Below, in pieces: positions 1 through 8,374 of a stretch of DNA of 33,844 nt. How positions within the stretch are numbered: the stretch's first letter is position 1; every line of letters starts with the position of its first letter. Location of the stretch: contig JALEFZ010000077.1 in NCBI GenBank assembly GCA_022760475.1, positions 1-33,844 on the forward strand. The letters are read 5' to 3'. Source of the DNA: Bacteroidia bacterium (GTDB lineage: Bacteria > Bacteroidota > Bacteroidia > J057). A program made the position numbers and the translations under genes. The notes under the pieces were generated by a model that had not been told where the DNA came from, did no database searches, and saw only the letters and a list, made by a program, of their open reading frames with translations.

Positions 1-3000
1 GTTAGAAGGTCTTGATTCCTTGGTAGGCTTGCAAAGTTTGACTCTCAGTAGCAATCAAATCAGTAAGTTGGAAGGTCTGGATGGCTTGGTAGGCTTGGAA
101 AGTTTGACTCTCAGTAGCAATCAAATCAGTAAGTTGGAAGGTCTAGATGGCTTGGTAGGCTTGAAAAGGTTGACTCTCAGGAGTAATCAAATCAGTAAGT
201 TGGAAGGTCTGGATGACTTGGTAGGCTTGCAAAGTTTGGATCTCAGGAGCAATCAAATCAGTAAGTTGGAAGGTCTGGATGGCTTGGTAGGCTTGCAAAG
301 TTTGGATCTCAGTAGCAATCAAATCAGTAAGTTGGAAGGTCTGGATGGCTTGGTAGGCTTGCAAAGTTTGACTCTCAGTAGCAATCAAATCAGTAAGTTG
401 GAAGATCTGGATGGTTTGGTAGGCTTGCAAAGATTGGATCTCAATAGCAATCAAATCAATAAGTTGGAAGGTCTGGATGGTTTGGTAGGCTTACAATGGT
501 TGAATCTCGGGAGCAATCAAATCAGTAAGTTGGAAGGTCTGGATGGCTTGGTAGGCTTGCAAAGCTTGTTTCTCAGGAGCAATCAAATCAGTAAGTTGGA
601 AGGTCTTGATTCCTTGGTAGGCTTGCAAAGGTTGACTCTCAGGAGCAATCAAATCAGTAAGTTGGAAGGTCTTGATTCCTTGGTAGGCTTGCAAAGATTG
701 GATCTCTGGAACAATCAAATCAGTAAGTTGGAAGGTCTTGATGGTTTGGTAGGCTTGCAAAGTTTGTCTCTCAGTAGCAATCAAATCAGTAAGTTGGAAG
801 GTCTTGATTCCTTGGTAGGTTTGCAAAGATTGGATCTCAGTAGCAATCAAATCAGTAAGTTGGAAGGTCTGGATTCCTTGGTAGGTTTGCAAAGCCTGTT
901 TCTCAGTAGCAATCAAATCAGTAAGTTGGAAGGCCTGGATGGCTTGGTAGGCTTGCAATGGTTGAATCTCGGGAGCAATCAAATCAGTAAGTTGGAAGGT
1001 CTGGATGGCTTGGTTGGCTTGGAAATTTTGACTCTCGGTAGGAATCAAATCAGTAAGTTGGAAGGTCTTGATATTTTGGTAGGCTTGCAAAGATTGGATC
1101 TCTGGAGCAATCAAATCAGTAAGTTGGAAGGTCTTGATAGTTTGATAGGCTTGCAAAGATTGGATCTCTGGAGCAATCAAATCAGTAAGTTGGAAGGTCT
1201 TGATGGTTTGGTAGGCTTGCAAAGTTTGGATCTCAGGAGCAATCAAATCAGTAAGTTGGAAGGCCTGGATGGTTTGGTAGGCTTGGAAAGTTTGACTCTC
1301 AGTAGCAATCAAATCAGTAAGTTGGAAGGTTTGGATACCCTGGCGAATTTGAAAGCTCTTGTACTAGCTGGAAATGACTTTCAATCTCTAGAAGGGCTAA
1401 AAAAAATCTATCAGTTGAAATATATAGATGTTAGCAGGAATCCTGTTAAGTGTTTCGAATTAGGCCAACAAGATTTACATAGCCTGGTCTTTATGCGGTT
1501 AGAAGGTATATCGTTTCAGGACATGCCTTCAGAAATAACCCAGCAAAAAAACTGCATCGTGGATTTGAAAAGTTGGCTCAAAGCCCTGGAGGAAAATGCA
1601 ATCCAGAATTATGAGGCCAAGCTGATTGTTGCTGGCAATGGCAGGGTAGGAAAAACTTGCCTTTTGAAACGATTTTTTTATGATACCTTTGATGCAGAGG
1701 AAGATTCCACCCATGGCATACAGTTACACGCCAATACTTTTACGGTTGAGGATGAACAGGGTGATGAAATAATGCTCAAGGTGAATGCCTGGGATTTTGG
1801 TGGGCAGGAGATATATCATGCTACCCATCGGCTCTTCATGCAGTCTCGGGCTTTGTACTTGGTAGCATGGGATGAAAAAACAGAGAACGAACCCAAGGCC
1901 AAAGAAATCATAGAGGGTGAGGAAGTCTTCTTCGAAAACCACCGACTGCCCTACTGGCTACATAAATCCAGAACCCAAAGTTATAACAGTCCCTTGATTT
2001 TGGTTAAGACCAAAACAGATATGGAAGGTCATTCTACCAAAGTACCTCCCGAATTTGAGGCCTTGCAAAAAGAGTTTAAGATTGAAGACCATATTCCCAC
2101 CAGTGCTGCCTTAAAAAAGAAGTCCAGGCAATTAAGGGATGGCTTATTGGATTACTTACGGGAGATGCCTGAGGTTGGGATGAAAATGCCAGCTTCCTGG
2201 ATGGAGATGAGAGAGAGGCTTGTAGCCTTGTCAAAAACACAAGCCACCATGACTTTCGAAGCGTATGAAGGGATGTGTATGGCTGAGGGCTTTACGGCTG
2301 TAGAAGCCAATTCGTTGATTCGTTATTTACACAATACCGGGGTGCTGTTTTTTCAAGAATCTCTCTTTAATCGTTTGATTATCCTGGATCAAAAATGGGC
2401 ATTGGACGGGATTTATGTCCTATTCCAACGAAACTGGATCTATGAAGGCTTGAAAATAGCTGGAGGTAAGGTGAACCTGGGAATATTAAGGGGGTATTGG
2501 CCCAATCATTCAGAGAAAGACAGGAAATTGCTTCTTTCCATGATGGTTTCCTGTGAAATTTGTTTTCAGATTGAAGAGGGAAAAAATCCGGTATACCTGA
2601 TTCCTGAATACCTGCCAGATGAGCCTGACAAAGATATCCTCGAATTTTGGGAGCGGGATGCGGATGCTGAGATAAATCTCCAGTATGTCTACCCCTTCTT
2701 CCACAAGGCTTTTATGACCCGCTTCATCAGCCGTGCCGGTCGCCTAGCAAAAAAGTATGACCGACTGTGGAAAAAGGGGATCTGGCTCACCTATAACCAG
2801 ACGGATGCCCTGATCAGGTCCATTCCTTCCAGGAAGATGATTGCCATCCGAGTCCGGGGCAAATCAAAAAAGAGATTATTGGCCATGATCCATAAGGCCT
2901 TTAATGAGATCCAACCCAGCTCGAATCGCAGAGACTTGGAAATCAGGGTGGGATTGAATAATGGAGCCTTTATAGACTATCACGAATTGTTGAAACGTAA

Positions 3001-3469
3001 GGCCAAGGGAACCTTCATTGCCACTGGCAGAAAGGCTGTCGATGGAAAAAACTACCTGCCTTTCATCGAAATCCTTAATCCGGAACAAAACAAAAAGATG
3101 AAAATGAAAAACCTGGAGGATGTTGTTCCCCCTCCCCCTATCAAAAAAGTAGTTGAGGAGTATGTGGTATTGCGTGAAGAAGAGTTTGATGCCTTTATAG
3201 AGACCCTGGAGAAACTCCATTTCCGGGACCTGGATGAGGCCTTTCGTTTGCTGGGAAAGTGCCTTACCAAAGGGAAAAACAGGGATACCTTCATGGTGCT
3301 CAGTGCTTCGCACGATGACCTTGTCCGGGAGGAGTTGACCGGGACGGTGGACTATGAGGGCTTGAAGGTTACAAGGAGCCAGCTGGGGAGTCGCTTCTTG
3401 AAGTTTTTGCGCATCCTTAAGAAGGAGGATTTATTGGCGGAGCGTGTTCGCAGAAATGGAGGCCGCTAA
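1..3469 (+). CDS. LRR-Roc-COR (Roco) protein with C-terminal EAD11-like domain, 5' truncated
   Basis: The reading frame is open through the left edge (bases 2-19 encode LEGLDS), so the true start lies outside; an in-frame TTG at 20 is only part of a repeat. Numbering from base 20: residues 1-440 are 20 near-identical 22-residue leucine-rich repeats, followed by about two degenerate ones. A Roc GTPase domain follows, with P-loop GNGRVGKT (539-546), switch motif DFGGQE (592-597) and G4 TKTD (664-667). A COR region runs to about 1030. The last 100 residues are helical and resemble effector-associated domain 11. Roco proteins are GTP-regulated dimers in which the LRR usually senses a ligand or partner. 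I infer a conflict or defence sensor that signals through the C-terminal adaptor. Two membrane-protein genes follow on the same strand. Domain calls are from motif reading, not a search; Roc is certain, EAD11 probable. Confidence 0.93.
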   Translation, partial: LEGLDSLVGLQSLTLSSNQISKLEGLDGLVGLESLTLSSNQISKLEGLDGLVGLKRLTLRSNQISKLEGLDDLVGLQSLDLRSNQISKLEGLDGLVGLQSLDLSSNQISKLEGLDGLVGLQSLTLSSNQISKLEDLDGLVGLQRLDLNSNQINKLEGLDGLVGLQWLNLGSNQISKLEGLDGLVGLQSLFLRSNQISKLEGLDSLVGLQRLTLRSNQISKLEGLDSLVGLQRLDLWNNQISKLEGLDGLVGLQSLSLSSNQISKLEGLDSLVGLQRLDLSSNQISKLEGLDSLVGLQSLFLSSNQISKLEGLDGLVGLQWLNLGSNQISKLEGLDGLVGLEILTLGRNQISKLEGLDILVGLQRLDLWSNQISKLEGLDSLIGLQRLDLWSNQISKLEGLDGLVGLQSLDLRSNQISKLEGLDGLVGLESLTLSSNQISKLEGLDTLANLKALVLAGNDFQSLEGLKKIYQLKYIDVSRNPVKCFELGQQDLHSLVFMRLEGISFQDMPSEITQQKNCIVDLKSWLKALEENAIQNYEAKLIVAGNGRVGKTCLLKRFFYDTFDAEEDSTHGIQLHANTFTVEDEQGDEIMLKVNAWDFGGQEIYHATHRLFMQSRALYLVAWDEKTENEPKAKEIIEGEEVFFENHRLPYWLHKSRTQSYNSPLILVKTKTDMEGHSTKVPPEFEALQKEFKIEDHIPTSAALKKKSRQLRDGLLDYLREMPEVGMKMPASWMEMRERLVALSKTQATMTFEAYEGMCMAEGFTAVEANSLIRYLHNTGVLFFQESLFNRLIILDQKWALDGIYVLFQRNWIYEGLKIAGGKVNLGILRGYWPNHSEKDRKLLLSMMVSCEICFQIEEGKNPVYLIPEYLPDEPDKDILEFWERDADAEINLQYVYPFFHKAFMTRFISRAGRLAKKYDRLWKKGIWLTYNQTDALIRSIPSRKMIAIRVRGKSKKRLLAMIHKAFNEIQPSSNRRDLEIRVGLNNGAFIDYHELLKRKAKGTFIATGRKAVDGKNYLPFIEILNPEQNKKMKMKNLEDVVPPPPIKKVVEEYVVLREEEFDAFIETLEKLHFRDLDEAFRLLGKCLTKGKNRDTFMVLSASHDDLVREELTGTVDYEGLKVTRSQLGSRFLKFLRILKKEDLLAERVRRNGGR
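20..1339 (+). repeat. Twenty tandem 66-bp LRR-coding repeats
   Basis: Twenty consecutive 66-bp units each encode LVGLxxLxLxxNQISKLEGLDx. The scaffold codons are almost identical between units, while codons for residues 5, 6, 8, 10 and 22 vary. Residue 8 is T, D, N, F or S and residue 10 is S, R, N, G or W. Units 8 and 15 encode identical 22-mers. The array continues past the left edge. Near-identity at DNA level implies recent expansion or conversion, and unit number may differ between strains or be mis-assembled. Confidence 0.97.
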
Positions 3470-3541
3470 CATAAAGGGAGGATTTATGCGGGACTAGGAT
3501 TATTCCTATATTACTGCCTACTATTACTAATTTTCATTCAA

Positions 3542-4261
3542 ATGGAAGAAATAATAGATAAAATAGAGGAAATAAAATCGTTGATTTCTAAAGGTAATAC
3601 TGAAGAAGCTTTTGAAAGGTTAGAGAAGTTAAATAGGCTACTTGAAGAATTTTCCGGGGATAATCCAACATTTCGCAGCATTGCTGATAGTGTGATGATC
3701 GCCAACAATAAATACCTTAAGCTTGAAAGGTTGAAGGACGAAGGGGGAATTTCAATTAGTGAATACAACAAAGATTACAGGTATATCTTAAAAACAGCCT
3801 TAAGAAATATAAATGAAATTGAAAAAATCATTCAGAATCCATCAACTTCTATTCCAATAGATGAAGATAAATCCAAAAGTAACCAGAAACCTCAACCTCA
3901 GTTTGCATCTATATTTGGTGGTCTGTCTAAGTCCAATGACCAAACAACTAACCAGAAAATAAGCATGCCCTTACTTTTCCTTCTTTTTGTCGGTATAGTT
4001 ATTGGAACTATCCACCTGACTAGGAAAACCACGGAGTTTAGATTGTCAGTTATGGGTATGCAAAATGAAATCGAAGTATTGAATAATTCAATAAGGGATT
4101 TGAATGAGTCTAATCGCAAATTAGCTTTGAGGCTGGCAAAGCTTGAAGGACATATTGAAAATGGAAAACTAAGCGAAGGAGATTTAATCAAATACCTTAA
4201 GTTTTCTTCTAATTATGATGATGAGAAAATAATTCAAATTTTAGAAGCTATACAGAAATGA
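3542..4261 (+). CDS. EAD11-like single-pass membrane protein
   Basis: A 239-residue protein starting at ATG 3542, 72 bp after the Roco gene. Residues 1-95 are helical and match the effector-associated domain 11 pattern: IKSLISKGNTEEAFERL, a middle helix with MIANNKYLKLERLK, then GGISISEYN and a final helix. A polar linker (98-138) leads to one hydrophobic segment (about 142-158, LLFLLFVGIVIGTIHL), then a predicted coiled coil (about 168-205) and an acidic tail. EAD domains are thought to bring conflict-system sensors and effectors together by like-with-like contacts. I infer a membrane-anchored partner or effector for the neighbouring Roco protein, with the EAD in the cytoplasm. Only 4 bp separate its stop from the next gene, so the two are probably co-transcribed. 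No catalytic motif is visible. Confidence 0.82.
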   Translation: MEEIIDKIEEIKSLISKGNTEEAFERLEKLNRLLEEFSGDNPTFRSIADSVMIANNKYLKLERLKDEGGISISEYNKDYRYILKTALRNINEIEKIIQNPSTSIPIDEDKSKSNQKPQPQFASIFGGLSKSNDQTTNQKISMPLLFLLFVGIVIGTIHLTRKTTEFRLSVMGMQNEIEVLNNSIRDLNESNRKLALRLAKLEGHIENGKLSEGDLIKYLKFSSNYDDEKIIQILEAIQK

Positions 4262-4265
4262 TGAA

Positions 4266-5171
4266 ATGAGTATGATAATGAATATTTTGAATAACGCAAA
4301 TATAATGTTGATCCTTAAATGGAGTGTAATAATTGGTTCCATTGGCTTAGGATTCGTAGTTTTTTTTCATGTAAGTACCTTAAACACCTTCCAAAATGAA
4401 TCTGTTGTTTTAGAAGATAACCTAGACTCATTACACAAAACTCTTGAAAGCTTAAAGCAAAAAGAGACTGAAATGAATGATATAATAGAGTTGATAGAAA
4501 AAAGAATAATCCTTAGAACCTTGATTCAAGACTCCGTCGGGGCATCTATTGGTACCAAGAGAAAACAAGTTTTTAGAATTGGGTTGAAGGACTTCCCTTT
4601 GGATGATCAACTAATTTCAGCATTTATTGGTCAACCTTTTTTTGAGTATAAATACAAGCTCTCCGCGGATTCTAGTTTTTTGGCTAGCATAGACTCATTT
4701 TTTAAGTATGAAGTTTTTATGGTTAACGTCAAAGAGCCAAAATCCAGACCTCAATATGTAAGTTCGATTGTTCTGGAATTTCCTAAAGATTCAATATCAG
4801 GGATAACTTTAAGAAGTGTATATGCAAATAAAATGCTTTGTAGCGTCTCCATTGATGATACACTTTATATCAAAAAAAAGATAATCAGGAAACGAAATCC
4901 TAGGTTGACCATACCAGTAAATAAGGAAATAAGTAAGATTAATATTACTGTTCTTGATAAGTTCAAAGGTTCCTATTTGATTCATCAAAGAACAGGAGAG
5001 AAGATGGGACGGATTCGTTTGGACCAAGGCCAAGTAAAAGAACAATATAGATTTGGACTCTACTTTGCAAGATGGACATTTCCCAACACAATTCCTGAAG
5101 CTAGGTATGATAAAAATGCAGTTAAAGCTGATCTATGGGTAAAATTGGACTACGGCGGTTTAGACCCTTGA
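4266..5171 (+). CDS. Uncharacterised membrane-anchored protein with coiled coil
   Basis: A 301-residue protein whose ATG at 4266 lies 4 bp after the previous stop; in-frame ATGs at 4272 and 4278 are alternatives. Residues about 13-35 form one transmembrane helix (signal-anchor-like, no cleavage motif), then a coiled coil (44-80), then about 220 residues rich in beta-strand-like alternation with many Lys and Arg. The C-terminal part is probably periplasmic, judged by the single N-terminal anchor. I do not recognise the family. Its coupling to the EAD11-like membrane gene and its AT-rich composition suggest it belongs to the Roco cassette, perhaps as the envelope-facing effector or a stabilising partner. 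This is inference from position only. Confidence 0.75.
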   Translation: MSMIMNILNNANIMLILKWSVIIGSIGLGFVVFFHVSTLNTFQNESVVLEDNLDSLHKTLESLKQKETEMNDIIELIEKRIILRTLIQDSVGASIGTKRKQVFRIGLKDFPLDDQLISAFIGQPFFEYKYKLSADSSFLASIDSFFKYEVFMVNVKEPKSRPQYVSSIVLEFPKDSISGITLRSVYANKMLCSVSIDDTLYIKKKIIRKRNPRLTIPVNKEISKINITVLDKFKGSYLIHQRTGEKMGRIRLDQGQVKEQYRFGLYFARWTFPNTIPEARYDKNAVKADLWVKLDYGGLDP

Positions 5172-5513
5172 GATTTGAATTAGGATGTTTTAACATAAAT
5201 ATGTCCGAAGTTTTGGGGTGCTTATACTTTGGCTTCCGCGATAAAGTCCCCGTAGGGGCTCCATATCTTTTGATAATTATCTTATCTCATCACTCAAAAT
5301 GTGAAACAGAAAATAGCTGCTATCAGAGTGATGACAGCCATTAGAAAACAGGATTTATGCCTTCTTGTATACTATATCAAAACCCCGGTAGTCCAGGATC
5401 TGGATTCAATTAAACCCTTCCCATTTTTTTTTGCAATTCTGTTGCCTTTGGTAAAAATTTAGTTATTTTTGAGTGAAATTTTGTCAAAAAGATTCCCAGA
5501 AATTATGTGTTGA
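5172..5513. other. Intergenic region between Roco cassette and methyltransferase
   Basis: No gene is supported here. It holds a short palindromic element (CCCCGTAGGGG, 5248-5258), a 9-bp inverted repeat (TCATCACTC at 5287-5295 against GAGTGATGA at 5326-5334, 30-base loop) that could end transcription of the membrane-protein genes, a 22-bp sequence (5198-5219) partly repeated at 16616-16637, and the promoter described separately. Confidence 0.5.
5442..5471 (+). promoter_or_regulatory. Probable Bacteroidota-type promoter for the methyltransferase gene
   Basis: TTG at 5442-5444, a 19-bp spacer, then TATTTTTG at 5464-5471 fits the Bacteroidota primary-sigma pattern (TTTG at -33, TAnnTTTG at -7). 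Transcription would start near 5478, leaving a leader of about 35 bases before ATG 5514. The methyltransferase's own N-terminal helix-turn-helix could bind here, as reported for M.EcoRII and M.SsoII autoregulation. Confidence 0.5.
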
Positions 5514-6791
5514 ATGAAAGATGTTAATAAATTTAGTGAGTTGCGAGAAAGGGCAAGGCTCAGCCTAGAAGATGTCGCAAGCATTACAGGTTACAATGAG
5601 CGTACCGTCAGGCGTTGGGAAAATGGCGAAAATAATCCCAAACCGGTGATCATTGACAAGCTGGTTCAGCTGGCAAAGGAACCAATAGTCCCTTATTCTG
5701 GAAAGGATGATAAGAACCGGTTTACCTTTATTGATCTTTTTGCAGGGATCGGAGGTTTAAGGATGGGTTTCGAGTCAATAGGTGGCAAATGTGTTTTTAC
5801 CAGCGAATGGAATAAGTTTTCAAGGCAAACCTACATAGCCAATTTCGGTGGAGATCATCCAATTGAAGGAGATATTACCCAGATTGATGTAGATGATATC
5901 CCCACACACGATGTATTGCTCGCCGGTTTTCCTTGCCAGCCTTTTTCAATAGCGGGTGTTTCCAAGAAAAACTCACTTGGGAGACCCCATGGTTTCGCCG
6001 ATGAAACCCAAGGTACTCTCTTTTTTGATGTTGCCAGAATCATAGCACACCACAAACCCAAAGCTTTCCTACTTGAGAATGTGAAAAACCTCGAGCGTCA
6101 TGACAAGGGGAAAACTTTCAGGGTAATAAAGGATACACTCACGGAGTTAGGGTATCATTTCAAGACTAGAGTGATTGACGCTAAAGGATTTGTTCCCCAA
6201 CATAGGGAAAGGATATTTATTGCCGGTTTCAGGGAAGATACCGGCTTCGACTTCAAATCACTGATAGTGCCTGATCCCAAAAACGGTCCAAGCCTTTCAA
6301 CAATTCTGCATCCAGAAGATGGTACTGAGGAGCCGGAAATGCCCTATACCATAGGTGAAGGTGGACTCGTCAATGAAAAATATACACTATCCCCAAAACT
6401 TTGGCAATACCTAAAGGATTATGCAGCCAAGCACAAGGCTAGGGGAAATGGGTTTGGTTATGGCCTGTTTGGTCCGGAAGGAGTTGCCAGAACACTCTCT
6501 GCTCGGTACTACAAGGATGGATCAGAGATTTTAATCAAACAGCCGGAAAATCGTCCTAGGAGACTTACTCCACGTGAATGTGCAAGACTTATGGGCTTTG
6601 ATCATTCAGGGCGCCCACAGTTTGAGATTCCTGTTTCAGATACACAGGCTTACAAACAGTTTGGAAATGCTGTTGTCGTTCCCGTGGTCGAGGCTATTGC
6701 AAATCATATGAGACCACATATTCTGGAGCTTAAAAAAATAAATCCAGATCAATTAAAATTGTCCTTCCCAAAAACAGGGACTAATGGGTGA
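5514..6791 (+). CDS. dcm: DNA cytosine-5 methyltransferase, Dcm/M.EcoRII-like (probable CCWGG)
   Basis: A 425-residue protein that methylates C5 of cytosine using S-adenosylmethionine. Residues 6-58 form an XRE-like helix-turn-helix. Catalytic motifs follow in order: FAGIGG (76-81, motif I), PCQPFS with catalytic Cys141 (motif IV), ENV (188-190, motif VI), QHRER (229-233, motif VIII), [14 protein letters not shown] (349-362) and GNAVVVPVV (384-392, motif X). The target-recognition region contains ARGNGFGYG and [16 protein letters not shown], which closely match E. coli Dcm and M.EcoRII as I recall them, so specificity is probably CCWGG. It protects the host from the EcoRII-like nuclease at 7150. 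Its stop overlaps the start of the decayed vsr gene, the same order as dcm-vsr in E. coli. The N-terminal helix-turn-helix suggests autoregulation. Confidence 0.96.
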   Translation: MKDVNKFSELRERARLSLEDVASITGYNERTVRRWENGENNPKPVIIDKLVQLAKEPIVPYSGKDDKNRFTFIDLFAGIGGLRMGFESIGGKCVFTSEWNKFSRQTYIANFGGDHPIEGDITQIDVDDIPTHDVLLAGFPCQPFSIAGVSKKNSLGRPHGFADETQGTLFFDVARIIAHHKPKAFLLENVKNLERHDKGKTFRVIKDTLTELGYHFKTRVIDAKGFVPQHRERIFIAGFREDTGFDFKSLIVPDPKNGPSLSTILHPEDGTEEPEMPYTIGEGGLVNEKYTLSPKLWQYLKDYAAKHKARGNGFGYGLFGPEGVARTLSARYYKDGSEILIKQPENRPRRLTPRECARLMGFDHSGRPQFEIPVSDTQAYKQFGNAVVVPVVEAIANHMRPHILELKKINPDQLKLSFPKTGTNG

Positions 6792-7172
6792 TATCTTTTT
6801 TAGGGAGAAGGTTAGGAGAAAAGGAGCCAAATGGTATCTGGGATAAAAGGGGAAAATACCAAACCAGGAATCATTCCTCGATAAGACTTTATAAAATGAA
6901 GTTTCCAATGGGTATTACATTAAAAAAATTACCGGATAAACGGATTTTGTCATCCCCAAATACCGTGCTGTAGTATTTGTACATGTTTGTTTTTGAAACT
7001 TGAAACCTACCATCTGTTTAAATGACCATTTTCAAAGCCCGAATTCTGGAAAGAAAAATTCGGGTTGGAAAAATAACCAATGAAGCGGCCAAATTGCTGT
7101 ATAATGATTCTGATTTTTGCGAAATTAGGTGCATTGCAAAAAAACGGCCATGAAAAGATTATCAGAATACTT
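6784..7172 (+). pseudogene. vsr: Decayed very-short-patch-repair endonuclease (vsr)
   Basis: Fragments of Vsr occur in the right order but in shifting frames. ATG 6784 overlaps the methyltransferase stop (MGDIFFREK). Next come EKRSQMVSGIKGENTKP (about 6816-6866, preceded by in-frame stops), KKLPDK, then DFVIPKYRAVVFVHVCF (6943-6993), which matches the Vsr core PDFVxxxYRxVIFxHGCF including the metal-binding Asp. HLFK-stop-PFSKPEFWKEKFG (7011-7064) matches CYLFKxPxTRxEFWxEKIG, and LGALQKNG at 7125-7148 resembles the tail. At least three frame changes and several stops make it non-functional. Intact Vsr nicks T:G mismatches left when 5-methylcytosine in CCWGG deaminates. The 61-residue ORF at 6788-6973 is a chance frame through this remnant. 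Confidence 0.85.
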
Positions 7173-8349
7173 TGAAGGAGTTGCAGTCAAGAGACTAAGT
7201 GCAGTAGAGGCAGATACAGACACTTCCAACCAGCATGAGTTCAACGGGATAAAATCTATGGTAACTCTCTTGGGAACAAAAAGAGTTACCATGAATACAG
7301 ACTTCCTATACCTCGGGGAAGGCGAAGACGAGACCCTAGAATCAGAAGGATTTCTCACATGGTATGATGCAAGGGAAAAAAATCCAAAAAGGACAGAGTA
7401 CAGACTCTATTTTCCAACAAATCCCGTAATGGAGCTTGCCGCAAGTGATGACCTCCTTGTTGTGGCCAAAAGGCCCGACAATGAAGTTTTGCTAGTTGTC
7501 TTGAGATCAGGAAGTACAGTTGAGCAGCAAGTTCTGTGGCTGTTTGGGATAATTGATAGCGGGCAGAAATTTGCTGCCGAGACAATTGGAGGAAAGAGGA
7601 ACAGGGAGGTCGGCTACGTTGAAAGAAGAATACTTGGCCTCCTTGGGATTGTACCCGAAATAGATGAATCTGTTTGGCTTGAAATGGTACTCGACAGATT
7701 TGGTGAGAGTTTTCCCAAAACCGTACTCTTTTCCTCTTTTGCAAGGGAAACTTCGGGTTTGACTTCTTCATTAAAGGATCCGGATAATGCCCTCATAACA
7801 TGGATCAACCATGAGGAAATGCTCTTCAGAACCCTTGAAAAACATATTGTTGGCAAAAGACTAAAACTTGGCTTTGAAGATAATGTAGATACTTTTCTAA
7901 AGTATTCTCTTTCAGTACAAAACCGTCGTAAATCTCGGATGGGTTATGCGCTGGAGAATCATTTGAATGCAATTTTCCTTGAGCACGGGTTACAGTTTTC
8001 TACTCAAGTTATTACTGAACAAAACTCTAGACCAGACTTTCTTTTTCCAGGAATTAGTGAATACCATGATCCCGACTTTCCCGTAGCCGGCTTAACGGTC
8101 CTTGGTGCAAAATCAAGTTGCAAGGAAAGGTGGAACCAGGTTCTTGTAGAGGCGAACCGTATCCCAGAAAAACATCTGCTTACCCTTGAACCGGGAATCA
8201 GTCCTAGACAAACCATAAAAATGCAGGAGAAAAAATTACAGCTTGTGCTTCCATCGTCCCTACATCCTACATACCTGCCAGAACAACGAAAGTGGATTAT
8301 TAATCTTCAAGAATTCATAGATCGTGTAAAGGACAAGCAAGGGAACTGA
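7150..8349 (+). CDS. ecoRIIR: EcoRII-like type II restriction endonuclease (CCWGG)
   Basis: About 399 residues, close to EcoRII (about 404). The N-terminal effector-binding domain starts with VAVKRLSA, resembling EcoRII's IKRLSA region. The C-terminal EcoRII-type PD-(D/E)XK domain has LSVQNRRKSRMG, PDFLFPG, an AK and CKERW. Numbering from ATG 7150: Asp296, Tyr305, Lys321, Arg327 and Glu334 align, with identical spacing, to EcoRII Asp299, Tyr308, Lys324, Arg330 and Glu337. EcoRII is a type IIE enzyme cutting before CCWGG when a second site is bound. A GTG at 7129 would add seven residues, but that stretch is vsr remnant, so ATG 7150 is preferred. It is partnered by the upstream methyltransferase; I see no separate promoter. 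Confidence 0.95.
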   Translation: MKRLSEYFEGVAVKRLSAVEADTDTSNQHEFNGIKSMVTLLGTKRVTMNTDFLYLGEGEDETLESEGFLTWYDAREKNPKRTEYRLYFPTNPVMELAASDDLLVVAKRPDNEVLLVVLRSGSTVEQQVLWLFGIIDSGQKFAAETIGGKRNREVGYVERRILGLLGIVPEIDESVWLEMVLDRFGESFPKTVLFSSFARETSGLTSSLKDPDNALITWINHEEMLFRTLEKHIVGKRLKLGFEDNVDTFLKYSLSVQNRRKSRMGYALENHLNAIFLEHGLQFSTQVITEQNSRPDFLFPGISEYHDPDFPVAGLTVLGAKSSCKERWNQVLVEANRIPEKHLLTLEPGISPRQTIKMQEKKLQLVLPSSLHPTYLPEQRKWIINLQEFIDRVKDKQGN

Positions 8350-8357
8350 TATATCAG
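8346..8357. terminator. Palindrome between two converging genes
   Basis: CTGATATATCAG is a perfect 12-bp palindrome overlapping the endonuclease stop codon, in the 25-bp gap before the stop of the oppositely oriented AIPR gene. A stretch of five Ts follows at 8366-8370. The position suits a shared terminator, but the stem is short and AT-rich, so this is tentative. Confidence 0.25.
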
Positions 8358-8374
8358 AAAGAGGATTTTTCCTG

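Noticed and set aside
143..1312. Long antisense ORFs (minus strand 143-454 and 491-1312) across the LRR array
   Set aside because: The repeat unit is 66 bp, a multiple of three, so one stop-free antisense frame repeats in every unit. Their sequence is simply the LRR repeats read backwards.
20..1339. Diversity-generating retroelement as the source of LRR variation
   Set aside because: Codons at position 8 (ACT, GAT, AAT, TTT, TCT) could come from adenine changes in AAT, but other variable positions change at non-adenine bases, and no reverse transcriptase or template repeat is visible in the window.
20..1339. CRISPR-like array
   Set aside because: The units are in-frame coding LRRs with no unique spacers, and no cas genes are present.
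6788..6973. A separate 61-residue gene after the methyltransferase
   Set aside because: It runs through the decayed vsr sequence in changing register; the matching Vsr fragments lie in other frames.
7355..8216. Minus-strand ORFs opposite the EcoRII-like gene
   Set aside because: They overlap a gene with complete conserved active-site residues and show no motifs themselves.
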